Counted from the stretch's first letter, positions 53,837-63,822 are shown. The stretch is 64,000 nt of DNA from Rufibacter ruber (GCF_001647275.1 NZ_LRMM01000010.1:1-64000); one strand, 5' to 3'. Translations and numbers: made by a program. The notes: generated by a model from the sequence alone, not told the origin.

Positions 53837-54058
53837 ATGGATACTAAGAACACCAACCTTTTCTCCTTCGGAAAAAGAAATTACCAGATCATGCTGTTAG
53901 GTCTGCTGGTGATGGCCATTGGCTTTATCATCATGGCCCTTGACTCTGAACCTTACGGTTACGGTTTCCTGGGCCTTACGCTTGGCCCCCTTGTACTGGT
54001 GGTTGGGTTTATCATTCAATTCTTTGCCATTCTGGCCAAACCTAGAAAAGACGCTTAA
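53837..54058 (+). CDS. DUF3098 membrane protein
   Basis: A 73-residue protein with two membrane helices (about residues 16-36 and 45-67) in the DUF3098 family, which is found in Bacteroidota between ftsX and upp[16 protein letters not shown] at the start is typical. Its stop codon overlaps the uppP start (TAATG), so the two are translationally coupled. Function is unknown. Confidence 0.9.
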   Translation: MDTKNTNLFSFGKRNYQIMLLGLLVMAIGFIIMALDSEPYGYGFLGLTLGPLVLVVGFIIQFFAILAKPRKDA

Positions 54059-54900
54059 TGAGTATCTGGGAAGCCATTATCCTTGCCATTGTAGAAGGAT
54101 TGACAGAGTTTTTGCCGGTTTCTTCTACCGGCCACATGGTGATTGCCTCCAGCCTTATGGGGATCAGCGCCTTTGAATTTACTAAAATGTTTACCGTCAC
54201 CATTCAGTTTGGGGCTATTCTCTCAGTGGTGGTGCTGTACTGGAAGCGGTTCATCAACTCCTTTGATTTTTACAAGAAGCTGCTGGTAGCGGTGGTTCCG
54301 GCCTTGGCCATTGGTTTTGTGCTGAAAGATGTGGTAGACGCCATGCTGGAGCGTGTAGAGGTGGTGGCCATTAGCCTGGTGCTGGGGGGGATCATCCTGA
54401 TCTTCATTGACCGCTGGTTTAGGGAGAAGACCAACCCTGTAACCACCCCCAGTTATAAAAACGCACTGGTGATAGGCTTTTTTCAGTGCCTGGCCATGAT
54501 TCCCGGGGTTTCCAGGTCTGCCTCCTCTATCATTGGCGGCATGACGCAGAACATGACCAGAAAAGCGGCCGCCGAGTTTTCGTTCTTTATGGCAGTGCCC
54601 ACCATGCTGGCCGCAGCCGGTTACAAAGTGGTGACAGACCTCCTGCACCTTGAAATATCTGATCTGCTCACGTTTGACCTCCCCAAAATTGAGGCGGGTT
54701 TTAACGCCATTACCCCCCAGGAATGGCAGGCGCTTCTCATAGGCAATGTGGTGGCTTTCATTGTGGCCATGGCCGCCATCAAATTCTTTGTTGGCTTCCT
54801 GACGAAATACGGGTTTAAACTATTTGGGTACTACCGTATTATAGTGGGTCTGGTGATTTTAATGCTGTTGGCCTTTGGGGTAGACATTCAGGTAGTATAA
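54058..54900 (+). CDS. uppP: Undecaprenyl-diphosphatase (UppP/BacA)
   Basis: Recycles the carrier lipid undecaprenyl phosphate for peptidoglycan synthesis and gives bacitracin resistance when abundant. The 280-residue multi-pass protein has both signature motifs, [17 protein letters not shown] (near residue 10) and [14 protein letters not shown] (near residue 150). Length is normal. It is coupled to the DUF3098 gene before it and to truB after it through TAATG overlaps. Confidence 0.96.
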   Translation: MSIWEAIILAIVEGLTEFLPVSSTGHMVIASSLMGISAFEFTKMFTVTIQFGAILSVVVLYWKRFINSFDFYKKLLVAVVPALAIGFVLKDVVDAMLERVEVVAISLVLGGIILIFIDRWFREKTNPVTTPSYKNALVIGFFQCLAMIPGVSRSASSIIGGMTQNMTRKAAAEFSFFMAVPTMLAAAGYKVVTDLLHLEISDLLTFDLPKIEAGFNAITPQEWQALLIGNVVAFIVAMAAIKFFVGFLTKYGFKLFGYYRIIVGLVILMLLAFGVDIQVV

Positions 54901-55613
54901 TGCAGGAAGAACGCAATTTTGATTTTGAGGCAGGGGCGGTCCTGTTGATCAACAAACCCCTCACCTGGACGTCTTTTGACGTGGTGAAGAAAACCAAGTT
55001 CACCCTGCGCATCAAAAAAATTGGCCACGCCGGCACGTTAGACCCCCTGGCCACCGGTCTCTTGATTCTCTGCACTGGCAAATTCACCAAACGCATTGAG
55101 GAGATTCAGGCACAGGAGAAGGAATACACCGGTAAAATGGTGCTGGGCCACACCACCCCTTCCTTTGATCTGGAAACCGAAATCGACTCTACCTCCCCCA
55201 CAGACCATCTCACAGAGCAGATGATCAGAGAAGCGGCGGCTTCGTTTGAAGGGGAGATTGATCAGGTGCCCCCTATTTACTCGGCGGTAAAAGTAAACGG
55301 GCAGCGCGCCTACACCATTGCCCGCAAGGGCGGCGAGGCCGAAATCAAAGCAAAGCGCATCACCATCAAGCAGTTTGCCATCACCTCTGTTGACGGCAAC
55401 CAGATTGCGTTTAAGGTAGTTTGCTCCAAAGGAACCTACATCAGGAGTTTAGCCCGGGACCTGGGCGGGAAACTAGGGTGCGGCGCTTACTTATCTGAGT
55501 TGGTGCGCACCCGTATTGGCGATTACAAATTAGAAGAGGCCATGAGCCTGGAACAAGTACAGGAACTCCGCGATAAACTTTTTGCCCAGCATGATCGTCA
55601 TCCGGGAGCTTAA
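54900..55613 (+). CDS. truB: tRNA pseudouridine(55) synthase TruB
   Basis: Makes pseudouridine at position 55 in the T loop of tRNAs. The 237-residue protein has the catalytic motif GHAGTLDPLATGLL with the active-site Asp, then EKEYTGKMVLG, PIYSAVKVNGQRAY and CSKGTYIRSLARDLG. The C-terminal PUA-like domain is absent, as usual in Bacteroidota. The 3' end overlaps ribF by 23 bp. Confidence 0.96.
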   Translation: MQEERNFDFEAGAVLLINKPLTWTSFDVVKKTKFTLRIKKIGHAGTLDPLATGLLILCTGKFTKRIEEIQAQEKEYTGKMVLGHTTPSFDLETEIDSTSPTDHLTEQMIREAAASFEGEIDQVPPIYSAVKVNGQRAYTIARKGGEAEIKAKRITIKQFAITSVDGNQIAFKVVCSKGTYIRSLARDLGGKLGCGAYLSELVRTRIGDYKLEEAMSLEQVQELRDKLFAQHDRHPGA

Positions 55614-56517
55614 CCAATTTCCTTTACTTGCGCATGCGGTGGTGACCTCTGGCACCTTTGACGGCGTACACGTGGGCCATCAGAAAATACTGGCCCGGCT
55701 TACTGAGAGTGCCCGCCAAAGCACCGGGCAGAGCGTGGTGATAACGTATTGGCCGCATCCGCGCACGGTCCTTAACCCTCATGATGACTCCCTGCGTCTG
55801 CTCTCCACCATTGAAGAGCGCATAGAGGCGCTGGAACAGTTTGGGGTAGACTATCTCCTGATACTCCCGTTCACCAGAGAATTTGCACAGCTCACGTCTG
55901 AGGAATACATCCAGCAGATACTGATCAACACACTGCACACCAAAAAACTGGTCATTGGCTATGACCACCGCTTCGGGAAAAACAGGGAAGGCGGGTTTGA
56001 TTACCTGCAGGCCAACGCCCGCCGGTACGGCTTTGAGGTGGAGGAGATTCCCAGGCAGGATATTGACGAGGTGGGCGTGAGCTCCAGTAAGATCAGAACC
56101 GCTTTGGAGAAAGGCGATGTAGAAACCGCCGCCCGCTATCTTGGTCGCCCCTATACCCTCTCAGGACGGGTGGTGGAAGGGAAAAAATTAGGCAGAACCC
56201 TGGGCTACCCCACCGCCAACCTGCAACCCCAGGACAAACTGAAACAGGTGCCGGCCATTGGTATTTACGCGGTCATGGTAAAAACCACATCTGGCAGCTT
56301 CAAAGGCATGCTCAGCATTGGCACCAACCCTACCGTGAACGGCTCTTCCCAGACCATTGAGGTCCATCTCTTTGATTTTGAGGGGGAGCTCTACGGCCAG
56401 GAAATCACCCTCTCCTTTATTGCCTACATGCGGCCTGAGGAGAAGTATGAGAACCTGGACCTACTGGTCCGGCAGCTGCACCAGGACAAAGCCACCGCCT
56501 TACAACTGTTAGGATAA
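55591..56517 (+). CDS. ribF: Bifunctional riboflavin kinase / FMN adenylyltransferase
   Basis: Converts riboflavin to FMN and FAD. The 308-residue protein has the N-terminal nucleotidyltransferase domain (TSGTFDGVHVGHQKIL, and the VGVSSSKIR motif) and the C-terminal riboflavin kinase domain (GRTLGYPTANL, GTNPTVNG). The ATG at 55591 is preferred to a TTG at 55582. It is the last gene of the ftsX operon and starts inside truB. Confidence 0.95.
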   Translation: MIVIRELNQFPLLAHAVVTSGTFDGVHVGHQKILARLTESARQSTGQSVVITYWPHPRTVLNPHDDSLRLLSTIEERIEALEQFGVDYLLILPFTREFAQLTSEEYIQQILINTLHTKKLVIGYDHRFGKNREGGFDYLQANARRYGFEVEEIPRQDIDEVGVSSSKIRTALEKGDVETAARYLGRPYTLSGRVVEGKKLGRTLGYPTANLQPQDKLKQVPAIGIYAVMVKTTSGSFKGMLSIGTNPTVNGSSQTIEVHLFDFEGELYGQEITLSFIAYMRPEEKYENLDLLVRQLHQDKATALQLLG

Positions 56518-56612
56518 TTCAGTCTTTTCCGTAACTTCACCACGGGCTTTCACGATAGAAAGGGGAAGAAGGCAGCCCAGATTAGGTTTGTCAGTTCTAA
56601 CGTTCCTGTTCT

Positions 56613-57017
56613 ATGTTCAAAAGCATACTCGCTGTGTTAGGCGGGGCAGCCGTAGGTGTCTTCACCATTGGTCTGGTCCAGTACCTTGGGCACCAGTGGT
56701 ACCCCACCCCCGGCAACCTTTCCCTGGATGACACGCAGGCAGTGGGCTCCTATCTTGCCACTGCCCCAACCGGCGCGCTCCTCCTGGTGCTGCTGGCCTA
56801 CGCCCTCGGTTCCTGGTTTGGCGGTATGGTGGGCGCCCGCTATGCCCCCGCAAAACCGGTGGTACATGCGCTGGCAGTAGGGCTGCTGCTCATGCTTTCA
56901 GGAATTGCCAATCTGCTGGTGATTCCGCACCCGCTCTGGTTTAGCATTGTTTCTTTGCTGGTGTACCTGCCCATGGCATTTTTTGGGGGCATGATGTCCT
57001 CCAGGAGAATTCCATAG
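56613..57017 (+). CDS. Small multi-pass membrane protein
   Basis: A 134-residue protein with four predicted helices (about residues 4-24, 52-75, 86-104 and 107-127). Small-residue patterns such as GGAAVGVFTIGLVQ and GSWFGGMVGARYA occur between them. I do not recognise a named family. It follows ribF by 95 bp and precedes the CoA-transferase genes. Confidence 0.75.
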   Translation: MFKSILAVLGGAAVGVFTIGLVQYLGHQWYPTPGNLSLDDTQAVGSYLATAPTGALLLVLLAYALGSWFGGMVGARYAPAKPVVHALAVGLLLMLSGIANLLVIPHPLWFSIVSLLVYLPMAFFGGMMSSRRIP

Positions 57018-57023
57018 GTATTC

Positions 57024-57062
57024 CTGTTTTCAGGCTGTTTTTCTGAAAACAGGTCTAAAACG
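57024..57062. repeat. HP40 palindrome copy
   Basis: Left arm CTGTTTTCAGGCTG, right arm CAGGTCTAAAACG, centre TTTTTCTGAAAA. It is 6 bp after the membrane protein gene. Confidence 0.82.
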
Positions 57063-57133
57063 CACATTCTGAGAAAACTGGGCCCTAGCTGCCCTTTCAA
57101 ATAAGATAACTTTCCATCTCTACTTAGAGTCAC

Positions 57134-57829
57134 ATGATCAACAAAGTAGTACAAGACGCCGCTGCCGCCTGCCATGACATCCCTTCTGGCGCCACCCTCA
57201 TGCTGGGGGGGTTTGGGCTCTGCGGAATTCCTGAGAACGCCATCCAAGAGCTCCTTCGGTTGGGGGTGAAAGACCTTACGTGCATCTCCAACAACGCCGG
57301 GGTAGATGATTTTGGGATTGGGCTGCTGCTGCAGAAACGGCAGGTTAAGAAAATGATCTCCAGCTACGTGGGTGAAAATGCCGAGTTTGAGCGCCAGCTG
57401 CTCTCCGGGGAGCTGGAGGTGGAGCTGATCCCGCAGGGAACGCTGGCCGAGCGCATCAGGGCCGGCGGCGCGGGCATTCCTGCCTTCTTCACTCCCGCCG
57501 GCTATGGCACTGAGGTGGGGGAAGGCAAGGAGAGCCGTGAGTTCAACGGCAAAATGTATCTCATGGAAACCTGGCTTAAGGCAGATTTCGCGCTGGTCAA
57601 GGCCTGGAAAGGAGACACGGCCGGCAACCTTATTTACAAAGGCACCGCCCGCAATTTTAACCCCATGATGGCCGCCGCCGGCAAAATCACCATTGCCGAA
57701 GTAGAGGAACTGGTTCCTGTGGGCGAGCTGGACCCCAACATGATCCATACCCCCGGCATTTACGTGCAGCGCATTTTCCAGGGGAAGGACTATGAGAAGC
57801 GCATTGAACAACGTACCATTCGGTCTTAA
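57134..57829 (+). CDS. scoA: 3-Oxoacid CoA-transferase subunit A
   Basis: Alpha subunit of succinyl-CoA:3-ketoacid CoA transferase, which moves CoA from succinyl-CoA to acetoacetate. The 231-residue protein has the family start [18 protein letters not shown], the [13 protein letters not shown] motif and [13 protein letters not shown]. The subunit B gene follows by 21 bp, giving the normal two-gene order. A partial -7 box (TAACTTTC, 57107-57114) lies upstream. Confidence 0.94.
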   Translation: MINKVVQDAAAACHDIPSGATLMLGGFGLCGIPENAIQELLRLGVKDLTCISNNAGVDDFGIGLLLQKRQVKKMISSYVGENAEFERQLLSGELEVELIPQGTLAERIRAGGAGIPAFFTPAGYGTEVGEGKESREFNGKMYLMETWLKADFALVKAWKGDTAGNLIYKGTARNFNPMMAAAGKITIAEVEELVPVGELDPNMIHTPGIYVQRIFQGKDYEKRIEQRTIRS

Positions 57830-57850
57830 CTAGTACTCATTTTGAACAGT

Positions 57851-58510
57851 ATGCCTTTAGATAAACACGGAATAGCGAAACGCATAGCCCAGGAACTGGA
57901 AGACGGGTTTTATGTGAACCTGGGGATTGGAATTCCCACGTTAGTGGCCAATTATATACCCGAGGGAATGAATGTGGTGCTGCAGAGTGAGAATGGCCTG
58001 TTGGGCATGGGCCCCTTCCCTACTGACAGTGAGGTAGACCCAGACCTTATCAATGCCGGGAAGCAAACCGTGACCACCTTGCCCGGCTCTGCCCTTTTCA
58101 GCTCGGCAGAAAGCTTTGCCATGATCAGGGGCGAACATGTGCAGCTGACCGTGCTGGGCGCCATGGAAGTCTCTGAACGCGGAGACATTGCCAACTGGAA
58201 GATCCCGGGCAAAATGGTGAAAGGCATGGGCGGTGCCATGGATCTGGTGGCCTCTGCCAAGAACATCATTGTGGCCATGCAGCATACCTCAAAAGACGGT
58301 CAGTCAAAACTGCTCAAGACGTGCTCCCTGCCCATCACCGGTTTGCAGTGCGTTAAGAAAATAGTCACAGATCTGGCCGTACTGGAGGTGACAGCAGATG
58401 GCTTTAAGCTTCTGGAGAGGGCTCCGGGCGTAACGGTAGAACAGATTCTGGCCGCCACTGAAGGCCGTTTGCTGGTAGAAGGGGAGATTCCTGAAATTAA
58501 AATTGCCTGA
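57851..58510 (+). CDS. scoB: 3-Oxoacid CoA-transferase subunit B
   Basis: Beta subunit of the same enzyme. The 219-residue protein has [18 protein letters not shown], the catalytic Glu in [10 protein letters not shown], and the GGAMDL motif. The ATG at 57851 is preferred to a TTG at 57842. It pairs with scoA immediately upstream. Confidence 0.94.
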   Translation: MPLDKHGIAKRIAQELEDGFYVNLGIGIPTLVANYIPEGMNVVLQSENGLLGMGPFPTDSEVDPDLINAGKQTVTTLPGSALFSSAESFAMIRGEHVQLTVLGAMEVSERGDIANWKIPGKMVKGMGGAMDLVASAKNIIVAMQHTSKDGQSKLLKTCSLPITGLQCVKKIVTDLAVLEVTADGFKLLERAPGVTVEQILAATEGRLLVEGEIPEIKIA

Positions 58511-58867
58511 GAGTTGTTACCACTTCGGCGCAAGCCGTACCTCTAATTTTGTGTTTTTGACCTGTTTTTCAGAAAACAGGCCAAAAACAGCGTATAGATA
58601 CTTGTTCTTAAAACAAAAGTGCCAGCTTACCTTTGTGCTTAGAGCATGTTAAAATTGTCTTCTGCGCTTTAAAACGGCACCAGAATAACCTGGCTTTGCC
58701 AGAACCTTTTGCTTCTGTTTTAATGCCGGTGCAATAACTCTTTAAACAAGCTCTAACTTGCGGCGGAAAGCAGCAACCATCCTGGGAGGGGGCTGGGTAT
58801 AAAGATTTCCTCCTTTTTCACCTCTTCTGTGTTGGCTATGGCACAGAAAAGAAAAGCAACCAGCAAT
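58511..58867. other. Intergenic region with HP40 and an inverted repeat
   Basis: HP40 at 58551. Further on, TTAGAGCATGTTAAAA (58639-58654) and TTTAAACAAGCTCTAA (58741-58756) are imperfect inverted repeats with about 85 bp between them. No gene was supported. Confidence 0.5.
58551..58590. repeat. HP40 palindrome copy
   Basis: Left arm GTGTTTTTGACCTG, right arm CAGGCCAAAAACAG, centre TTTTTCAGAAAA. It is 40 bp after scoB. Confidence 0.87.
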
Positions 58868-60421
58868 ATGAGTGAGACAACTGAACACAAATTAATACTA
58901 AGACAACTTACCCAGGCAGATTATAAAGAGGTAAAGCAGATCATGGAAATGGTCTACACCAACCTGGGCGGCTCCTGGACCCAAAAAGAATTCAACTCCC
59001 TGCTCAAACGCTTCCCAGAGGGGCAGCTGTGTATTGAGGATAAAGGACGGGTGGTGGCAGCCGCCTTGAGCTTGATCGTTGATTATTCTGAATACGGCGA
59101 CAAGCACACCTATGAGCAGATTGTGGGCGGTGGCAAGTTTGACACCCATGACGCAGACGGCGACACCCTGTACGGCGTAGATGTGTTTGTGCACCCAGAC
59201 TACCGTAACCTGCGCCTGGGACGGCGTTTGTATGACGCCCGTAAGGAGCTCTGCGAAAACCTGAACCTGCGCGGCATCATCCTGGGCGGCCGCATACCCG
59301 GCTACAAGGAACATTCTGACAAGATGACGCCGGGCAAGTACATTGAGCAGGTGCGCAACAAGGAGATCTATGACCCTATCTTAACGTTCCAGCTGAGCAA
59401 CGGCTTTCACGTACGGAAGATTATCAAAGGCTACATGCCCCAGGATAAGGAGTCTAAAGCCTATGCCTCCTTGCTGGAATGGATCAACGTGTACTATGAA
59501 GAAAAGGAGACGCTGGTAGGCGGCACCAAGAAAGTGGTACGCATTGGGGTAATCCAGTGGCAGATGCGCCAAATGAACTCCCTGGAGGATTTTGAGCAGC
59601 AGATTGAGTTCTTCGTGGACACGGTAAGCTCTTACAAGGCAGACATGGTGCTGTTCCCTGAGTTCTTTAATGCCCCGCTCATGGCACTCACAGATGAGAC
59701 CACCCCGTCTGCGGCTATCAGAAAGTTAGCCGATTATACAGACGGCATACGGGAGCGCCTCATTCACCTGGCCCTCTCGTACAACATCAACATCATTGCG
59801 GGGAGTATGCCGGAGTACATAGACAACAAGCTCCACAATGTAAGCTACCTCTGCCGCCGCGATGGCACCTGGGACAAACAGTACAAGCTGCACGTTACAC
59901 CAGACGAGGCCCATTACTGGGGAATGCGCGGCGGAAATAAACTGAATGTATTTGACACCGACTTCGGGAAGATAGGGATTCTGATCTGCTATGACGTAGA
60001 GTTCCCGGAGCTGGCCCGTATGCTGTCTGACCAGGAGATGAAAATCCTGTTTGTTCCGTACCAGACAGATACCAAGAATGCGTACTTGCGGGTACGGCAC
60101 TGCGCCCAGGCCCGTGCCATTGAAAACGAATGCTATGTGGCTATCACCGGCAGCGTGGGCAACCTGCCCCGGGTAGAGAACATGGACATCCAATACTCGC
60201 AATCAGCGGTGTTTTCGCCCTCAGACGTTGCTTTCCCGCATGATGCCATCATTGCAGAGGCCACACCCAACACCGAGATGACCCTGATCGCCGACCTGGA
60301 CCTGGAGCTTCTGAAGGACCTGAACACCACCGGCAGCGTGCGTAACCTGCGTGACCGCCGGAAGGATCTCTACAACCTGAGCTGGCTGCACCAGAAAGAA
60401 GATGATTTAACTGAGATTTAG
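58868..60421 (+). CDS. GNAT-nitrilase fusion (acyltransferase plus carbon-nitrogen hydrolase)
   Basis: A 517-residue fusion. Residues about 10-200 form a GNAT N-acetyltransferase domain, with acetyl-CoA loop DVFVHPDYRNLRLGRRLYDA. Residues about 230-510 form a nitrilase-superfamily amidohydrolase with the catalytic triad in LFPEFFNAPLM (Glu), YKLHVTPDE (Lys) and ILICYDVEFPEL (Cys). This two-domain arrangement is a known family in bacteria, but its substrate is not known. Starts at 58829 and 58838 are possible; 58868 fits the GNAT start best. A strong hairpin follows. Confidence 0.9.
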   Translation: MSETTEHKLILRQLTQADYKEVKQIMEMVYTNLGGSWTQKEFNSLLKRFPEGQLCIEDKGRVVAAALSLIVDYSEYGDKHTYEQIVGGGKFDTHDADGDTLYGVDVFVHPDYRNLRLGRRLYDARKELCENLNLRGIILGGRIPGYKEHSDKMTPGKYIEQVRNKEIYDPILTFQLSNGFHVRKIIKGYMPQDKESKAYASLLEWINVYYEEKETLVGGTKKVVRIGVIQWQMRQMNSLEDFEQQIEFFVDTVSSYKADMVLFPEFFNAPLMALTDETTPSAAIRKLADYTDGIRERLIHLALSYNINIIAGSMPEYIDNKLHNVSYLCRRDGTWDKQYKLHVTPDEAHYWGMRGGNKLNVFDTDFGKIGILICYDVEFPELARMLSDQEMKILFVPYQTDTKNAYLRVRHCAQARAIENECYVAITGSVGNLPRVENMDIQYSQSAVFSPSDVAFPHDAIIAEATPNTEMTLIADLDLELLKDLNTTGSVRNLRDRRKDLYNLSWLHQKEDDLTEI

Positions 60422-60429
60422 AGAAAGTA

Positions 60430-60480
60430 GCTCAGAAACAGGAACGGCTGGCCACATGGCCAGCGTTCCTGTTTCTGAGC
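60430..60480. terminator. Long hairpin after the GNAT-nitrilase gene (HP40-related outer arms)
   Basis: GCTCAGAAACAGGAACG pairs with CGTTCCTGTTTCTGAGC, and the inner GCTGGCCA/TGGCCAGC closes the stem, except for one extra base. The outer arm CTCAGAAACAGG equals a common HP40 right arm, preceded by GAGAAAGTAG as in HP40 variants. It thus looks like an HP40 right arm joined to its own inverted copy. It may work as a terminator, although the T tract is poor. Confidence 0.75.
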
Positions 60481-60616
60481 GGTTCATTGCAAGAGGAGAC
60501 GTTGGGGAGCTTGTGGAGAGGGGTTTGTATTGCAGGTAAAGCTTAAGAACAAAGAACTAGGTGCTGGTGCATTAACTTCAATCTTTGGCCAAGGACTGTG
60601 ATTGTCTCTAAAGCTT

Positions 60617-60655
60617 CTGTTTTGGGGCTGTTTTTTTAAAAATAGACCAAAAACG
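60617..60655. repeat. HP40 palindrome copy
   Basis: Left arm CTGTTTTGGGGCTG, right arm TAGACCAAAAACG, centre TTTTTTTAAAAA. It is degenerate in the right arm. Confidence 0.72.
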
Positions 60656-60798
60656 GCAACACCAGCTCAACCTTTCCCACCTAAGTAAAACGGAAAAAGT
60701 AATACCAGGGAAGTTCTTTAGATTTTAAACCGGCAGACGTATTAGAAGGTACATCTCCTTTAACGAAAGCTTTTTGACCTGCTTAACAAAAGGCGCTG

Positions 60799-60838
60799 CT
60801 GTTTTCGGGCTATTTTTCTGAAAACAAGCCAGAAACAG
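60799..60838. repeat. HP40 palindrome copy
   Basis: Left arm CTGTTTTCGGGCTA, right arm CAAGCCAGAAACAG, centre TTTTTCTGAAAA. The flanks CG/CG extend the pairing. Confidence 0.85.
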
Positions 60839-60912
60839 CGTCGCCTGCCTAGCTCTTCGCCACTAGTTATAAACGTTAAACTGAAACGCCAACCACGGTG
60901 CCAGTTTTTTTC

Positions 60913-61836
60913 CTATATCAAACTTGCCTTGCTTCTTTTATGGTTGTCATACCAAAAGGCCAAAAGAAGGCCAATGAGGTAGCCTATGATACCTCCTATA
61001 ATCAGGTGTTCTTTTAAAACGGGCTTTGTTGGCTTTTGGATAGGAGCGAAACCTACTACTACCTGCACGATCTCCAAGGTTTTTAACCTTGACCGAAGGT
61101 ATTCCTGCTTTTCAACTAAATTCAAACCTGTCTCATACAAACCTGCCTGATCTACCAAGTCACCCTTCACCAGTTCGTTTACCGGCTGTTTAAGCCTTTT
61201 GAGAGAGATGGATGACTGTTTAGCACTGTCAAGGGACGCAATATCATATTCCAGTTTGGCAAGCACGCGTTCCATGTACTCCCTCTTTGCGCCGGTACTT
61301 TTGGTGAAAAAATCATTTTTGTTAAAATAATGCACGAGCCCTTTCTGGAGAGGAACAAAAATTGTCTGGTCATAGACTTCTGCTTCTATGCTGAAAGGTC
61401 CGCCATATATCACGGTATCTACCTCTTCTGAGAATTGATCCAGGTTAGAAAATTTGAGGGACTTGATGAAAGAGGCTTTGTCTTTGCTCATGTTAAGGTT
61501 GGCCGAAATCTCATCTAAATTCCCATCCATCACTAATTTGTTCATTCTTTCAACTTCCCCCTTGAAATAGTCATTTCTTATTTCAGCAGGCGCCAAGGTC
61601 ATGGTACTAATAAAATATTTCCGCTTTACCTGAAAAACCAGCTGCCCCGCCCCTATCCCAAGAAGGAGTGTAAGAACAAGCAGGAAAAAATAGTTAAAGT
61701 TGATAATGGCAGTACGTTTCAAGCCAGATAAAAGCCTGTGGTAAAGCTGGTTGAGCTTTCTCAAAACCAACCTGAGATCTATTTCATCTGAATAAACGGA
61801 AGCGGGCTTAGACGGCTCCCTAGTACTGTTGTCCAT
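60913..61836 (-). CDS. Wzz-family polysaccharide chain-length regulator
   Basis: A 307-residue inner membrane protein with two helices (about residues 48-68 and 275-295) enclosing a large, mostly helical periplasmic domain. This is the polysaccharide co-polymerase layout that controls O-antigen or capsule chain length. The Pro-rich segment PIQKPTKPVL just before the second helix is typical of the family. There is no tyrosine kinase domain. It is divergent from the flippase gene that begins 550 bp away. Confidence 0.85.
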   Translation of the reverse strand: MDNSTREPSKPASVYSDEIDLRLVLRKLNQLYHRLLSGLKRTAIINFNYFFLLVLTLLLGIGAGQLVFQVKRKYFISTMTLAPAEIRNDYFKGEVERMNKLVMDGNLDEISANLNMSKDKASFIKSLKFSNLDQFSEEVDTVIYGGPFSIEAEVYDQTIFVPLQKGLVHYFNKNDFFTKSTGAKREYMERVLAKLEYDIASLDSAKQSSISLKRLKQPVNELVKGDLVDQAGLYETGLNLVEKQEYLRSRLKTLEIVQVVVGFAPIQKPTKPVLKEHLIIGGIIGYLIGLLLAFWYDNHKRSKASLI

Positions 61837-62388
61837 AAAATGCTGAAGAAAACTAATGTAAAGATGAGGATTTTAAGAAAATGAACAAAAGTAAATGAAC
61901 TTGGGCCCATCTTTGGTTAGTGACAGGTACTGGTATTGCGCAGATTGACATTTGTGCTGAAAATCAATCTAGCGCCCACCTGCCTCTCTCCAATTTGCCA
62001 GCCAAAGCGCACCTAGGCTGCGCAAAAAGAGCTTAACCTAGACCTGACGCTGCTCTTTTTCGCCTGCAAAACCAAAAGCTGATCCTGCTTTAGCTGAATA
62101 GAAAAGTGGTTCTACCCCAGCTGACCAGGTCTAACAGAGAAATTTGACCATAGTCCCTGATACACTTTCCCCGGTACTTGGCTTTTGACCTCCTGAACAG
62201 CCGGCTACAGCAGATTGCTCCCCCCTGGCCCGCTCTCCCAGGGTGTACCCTTCCTGCTAAAGTTGCCCTGGCCCTTTGACGTTGCCTATTTGTTTGGTTA
62301 CTTTGTTACAGTAGAACCAACCTCTCTTTTTTATCATTAAGACCAATAGGCCTAGGTGCGGCTTTGATCTTGTGTCCCGTTTTCTCTA
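61837..62388. other. Divergent intergenic region of the polysaccharide locus
   Basis: These 552 bp separate divergent Wzz-like and flippase genes. There is a -7 box for the Wzz-like gene at 61886, and a possible hairpin AAAAAGAGC / GCTCTTTTT (62024-62032 with 62052-62060). No gene and no HP40 copy was seen. Confidence 0.5.
61886..61893 (-). promoter_or_regulatory. -7 promoter box of the Wzz-like gene
   Basis: TACTTTTG on the minus strand is a perfect TAnnTTTG box, 50 bp before the start codon. Confidence 0.5.
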
Positions 62389-63822
62389 ATGTTTTTAAAA
62401 GGAATTTACTGGGATTTTTTAGAAAAGGTCCTTAACCAGGGAATTGGTTTGATTGTTTCAATTATCCTGGCCCGCCTCCTGTCACCTGAAGACTTCGGTT
62501 TTCTGAGCATGGTCATGGTGATTGTAACCTTTGCAAATGCGTTTATGGACATGGGCTTTAGTACCGCTCTTGTGCAAAAGCAGGAAATCACGGAGGAGCA
62601 GTATTCCACAGTCTTCTACTTAAACCTAATGGTTGGCTTGCTGCTGTCTGTATTGATATTTGCAAGTTCAGGAATGGTTTCAGATTTCTATGGAGAGCCT
62701 TCCTTGGCTCCCTTGATTCAAGGAATCTCCCCGGTTTTTCTCCTCAATGCCTTTGCGTTAATACAGACCTCTAAACTCTTAAAAGCCATTGATTTAAAAC
62801 CCCTGGCCATTTACAGGGGCATAGCAGTGGCTGTATCTGGGGCAATAGGCATTGCCATGGCTTACCTGGGGTATGGAGTATGGAGCCTGGTGGCACAAAG
62901 CCTGCTCAATACAATAATTTTCACGCTGCTTCTATGGCTTTTCTCCCCCTGGCAGCCAACATGGACTTTCAACCTTTCTTCTGTGCGGGAGTTATGGGCT
63001 TTCGGTTCAAAAATCTTTCTGCCCACGGTGCTTGAGAATATCTTTAGCCGTTTAGATGTCTTTATCATTGGAAAGATTTTTAATGCTTCGTCACTGGGGT
63101 ATTATACACGGGCCCAATCCCTGAATAGCCTGGTGGTGCATTACAGTTCTGGGAGCATTACAAAAGTATTTTTCTCTGTAATTAGCAGGCATCAGCATGA
63201 TATAGGGAAAGTGGTCTCCGTTTATAAGAAATCCCTAGTAACGGTTTCCTTTTTAGCGTTTATCCTGTTAAGCATTTTATATGTTTCTGCAGACCATATC
63301 ATTCTTCTCCTGTTCACCTCAAAATGGAGTCAGTCTATTGTCTATTTCAGAATTATGCTGTTAGGGGGGTTTGCTTACCCGTTAAGCTCTATCATGGTGA
63401 ACCTTATCAGTGGCCGGGGAAATTCGTCAGCCTTTCTTAAACTAGACATGATAAAAAAATCAATTCTGCTTCTGGTTTTTATTATCGGGTTTCAGATGGG
63501 TATTACTGCTTATCTGTACGGGATGGTCATCTTTTACTTTATTTCGGTTTTAGTGAATATGTTGTTTGTGAGCAGAGATATCAGTCTGTCTATGGGCACA
63601 CAGGCCAGAATGATAGTTCCTTATTTCCTGCTGGCGTTTATCTCTGGTTTTGCGGCAATGCAGATTAAAACGTACCTTTTGCTACCCAGAATCTTATTGT
63701 TGGGGCTGGAGGCGTCTACCATCCTTTTTCTTTATATAGGGCTTAATTTGATTTTTAGAACGGAAGCGTCACTACTTATCAAAGAAAAATTTTCAAATAT
63801 TCTGAGCCAGAAAGGCAAGTAA
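62389..63822 (+). CDS. Polysaccharide flippase (Wzx/MOP superfamily)
   Basis: A 477-residue membrane protein with about 12-14 helices, of the MOP-superfamily lipopolysaccharide/oligosaccharide exporters. The start FLKGIYWDFLEKVLNQGIGLIVSIILARLLSPEDFGFLSMV carries the family hallmark (ARLLSPEDFG), followed by DMGFSTALVQ and SLGYYTRAQSL. It moves lipid-linked sugar units across the inner membrane. An in-frame stop just upstream fixes the ATG at 62389. The Wzz-like neighbour supports a Wzx/Wzy-type locus continuing past the window. Confidence 0.9.
   Translation: MFLKGIYWDFLEKVLNQGIGLIVSIILARLLSPEDFGFLSMVMVIVTFANAFMDMGFSTALVQKQEITEEQYSTVFYLNLMVGLLLSVLIFASSGMVSDFYGEPSLAPLIQGISPVFLLNAFALIQTSKLLKAIDLKPLAIYRGIAVAVSGAIGIAMAYLGYGVWSLVAQSLLNTIIFTLLLWLFSPWQPTWTFNLSSVRELWAFGSKIFLPTVLENIFSRLDVFIIGKIFNASSLGYYTRAQSLNSLVVHYSSGSITKVFFSVISRHQHDIGKVVSVYKKSLVTVSFLAFILLSILYVSADHIILLLFTSKWSQSIVYFRIMLLGGFAYPLSSIMVNLISGRGNSSAFLKLDMIKKSILLLVFIIGFQMGITAYLYGMVIFYFISVLVNMLFVSRDISLSMGTQARMIVPYFLLAFISGFAAMQIKTYLLLPRILLLGLEASTILFLYIGLNLIFRTEASLLIKEKFSNILSQKGK

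Larger units (their letters stand above)
60481..60912. other. Intergenic region with two HP40 copies
   Basis: HP40 copies at 60617 and 60799 are the only structures recognised between the nitrilase gene and the convergent chain-length regulator gene. Confidence 0.55.
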
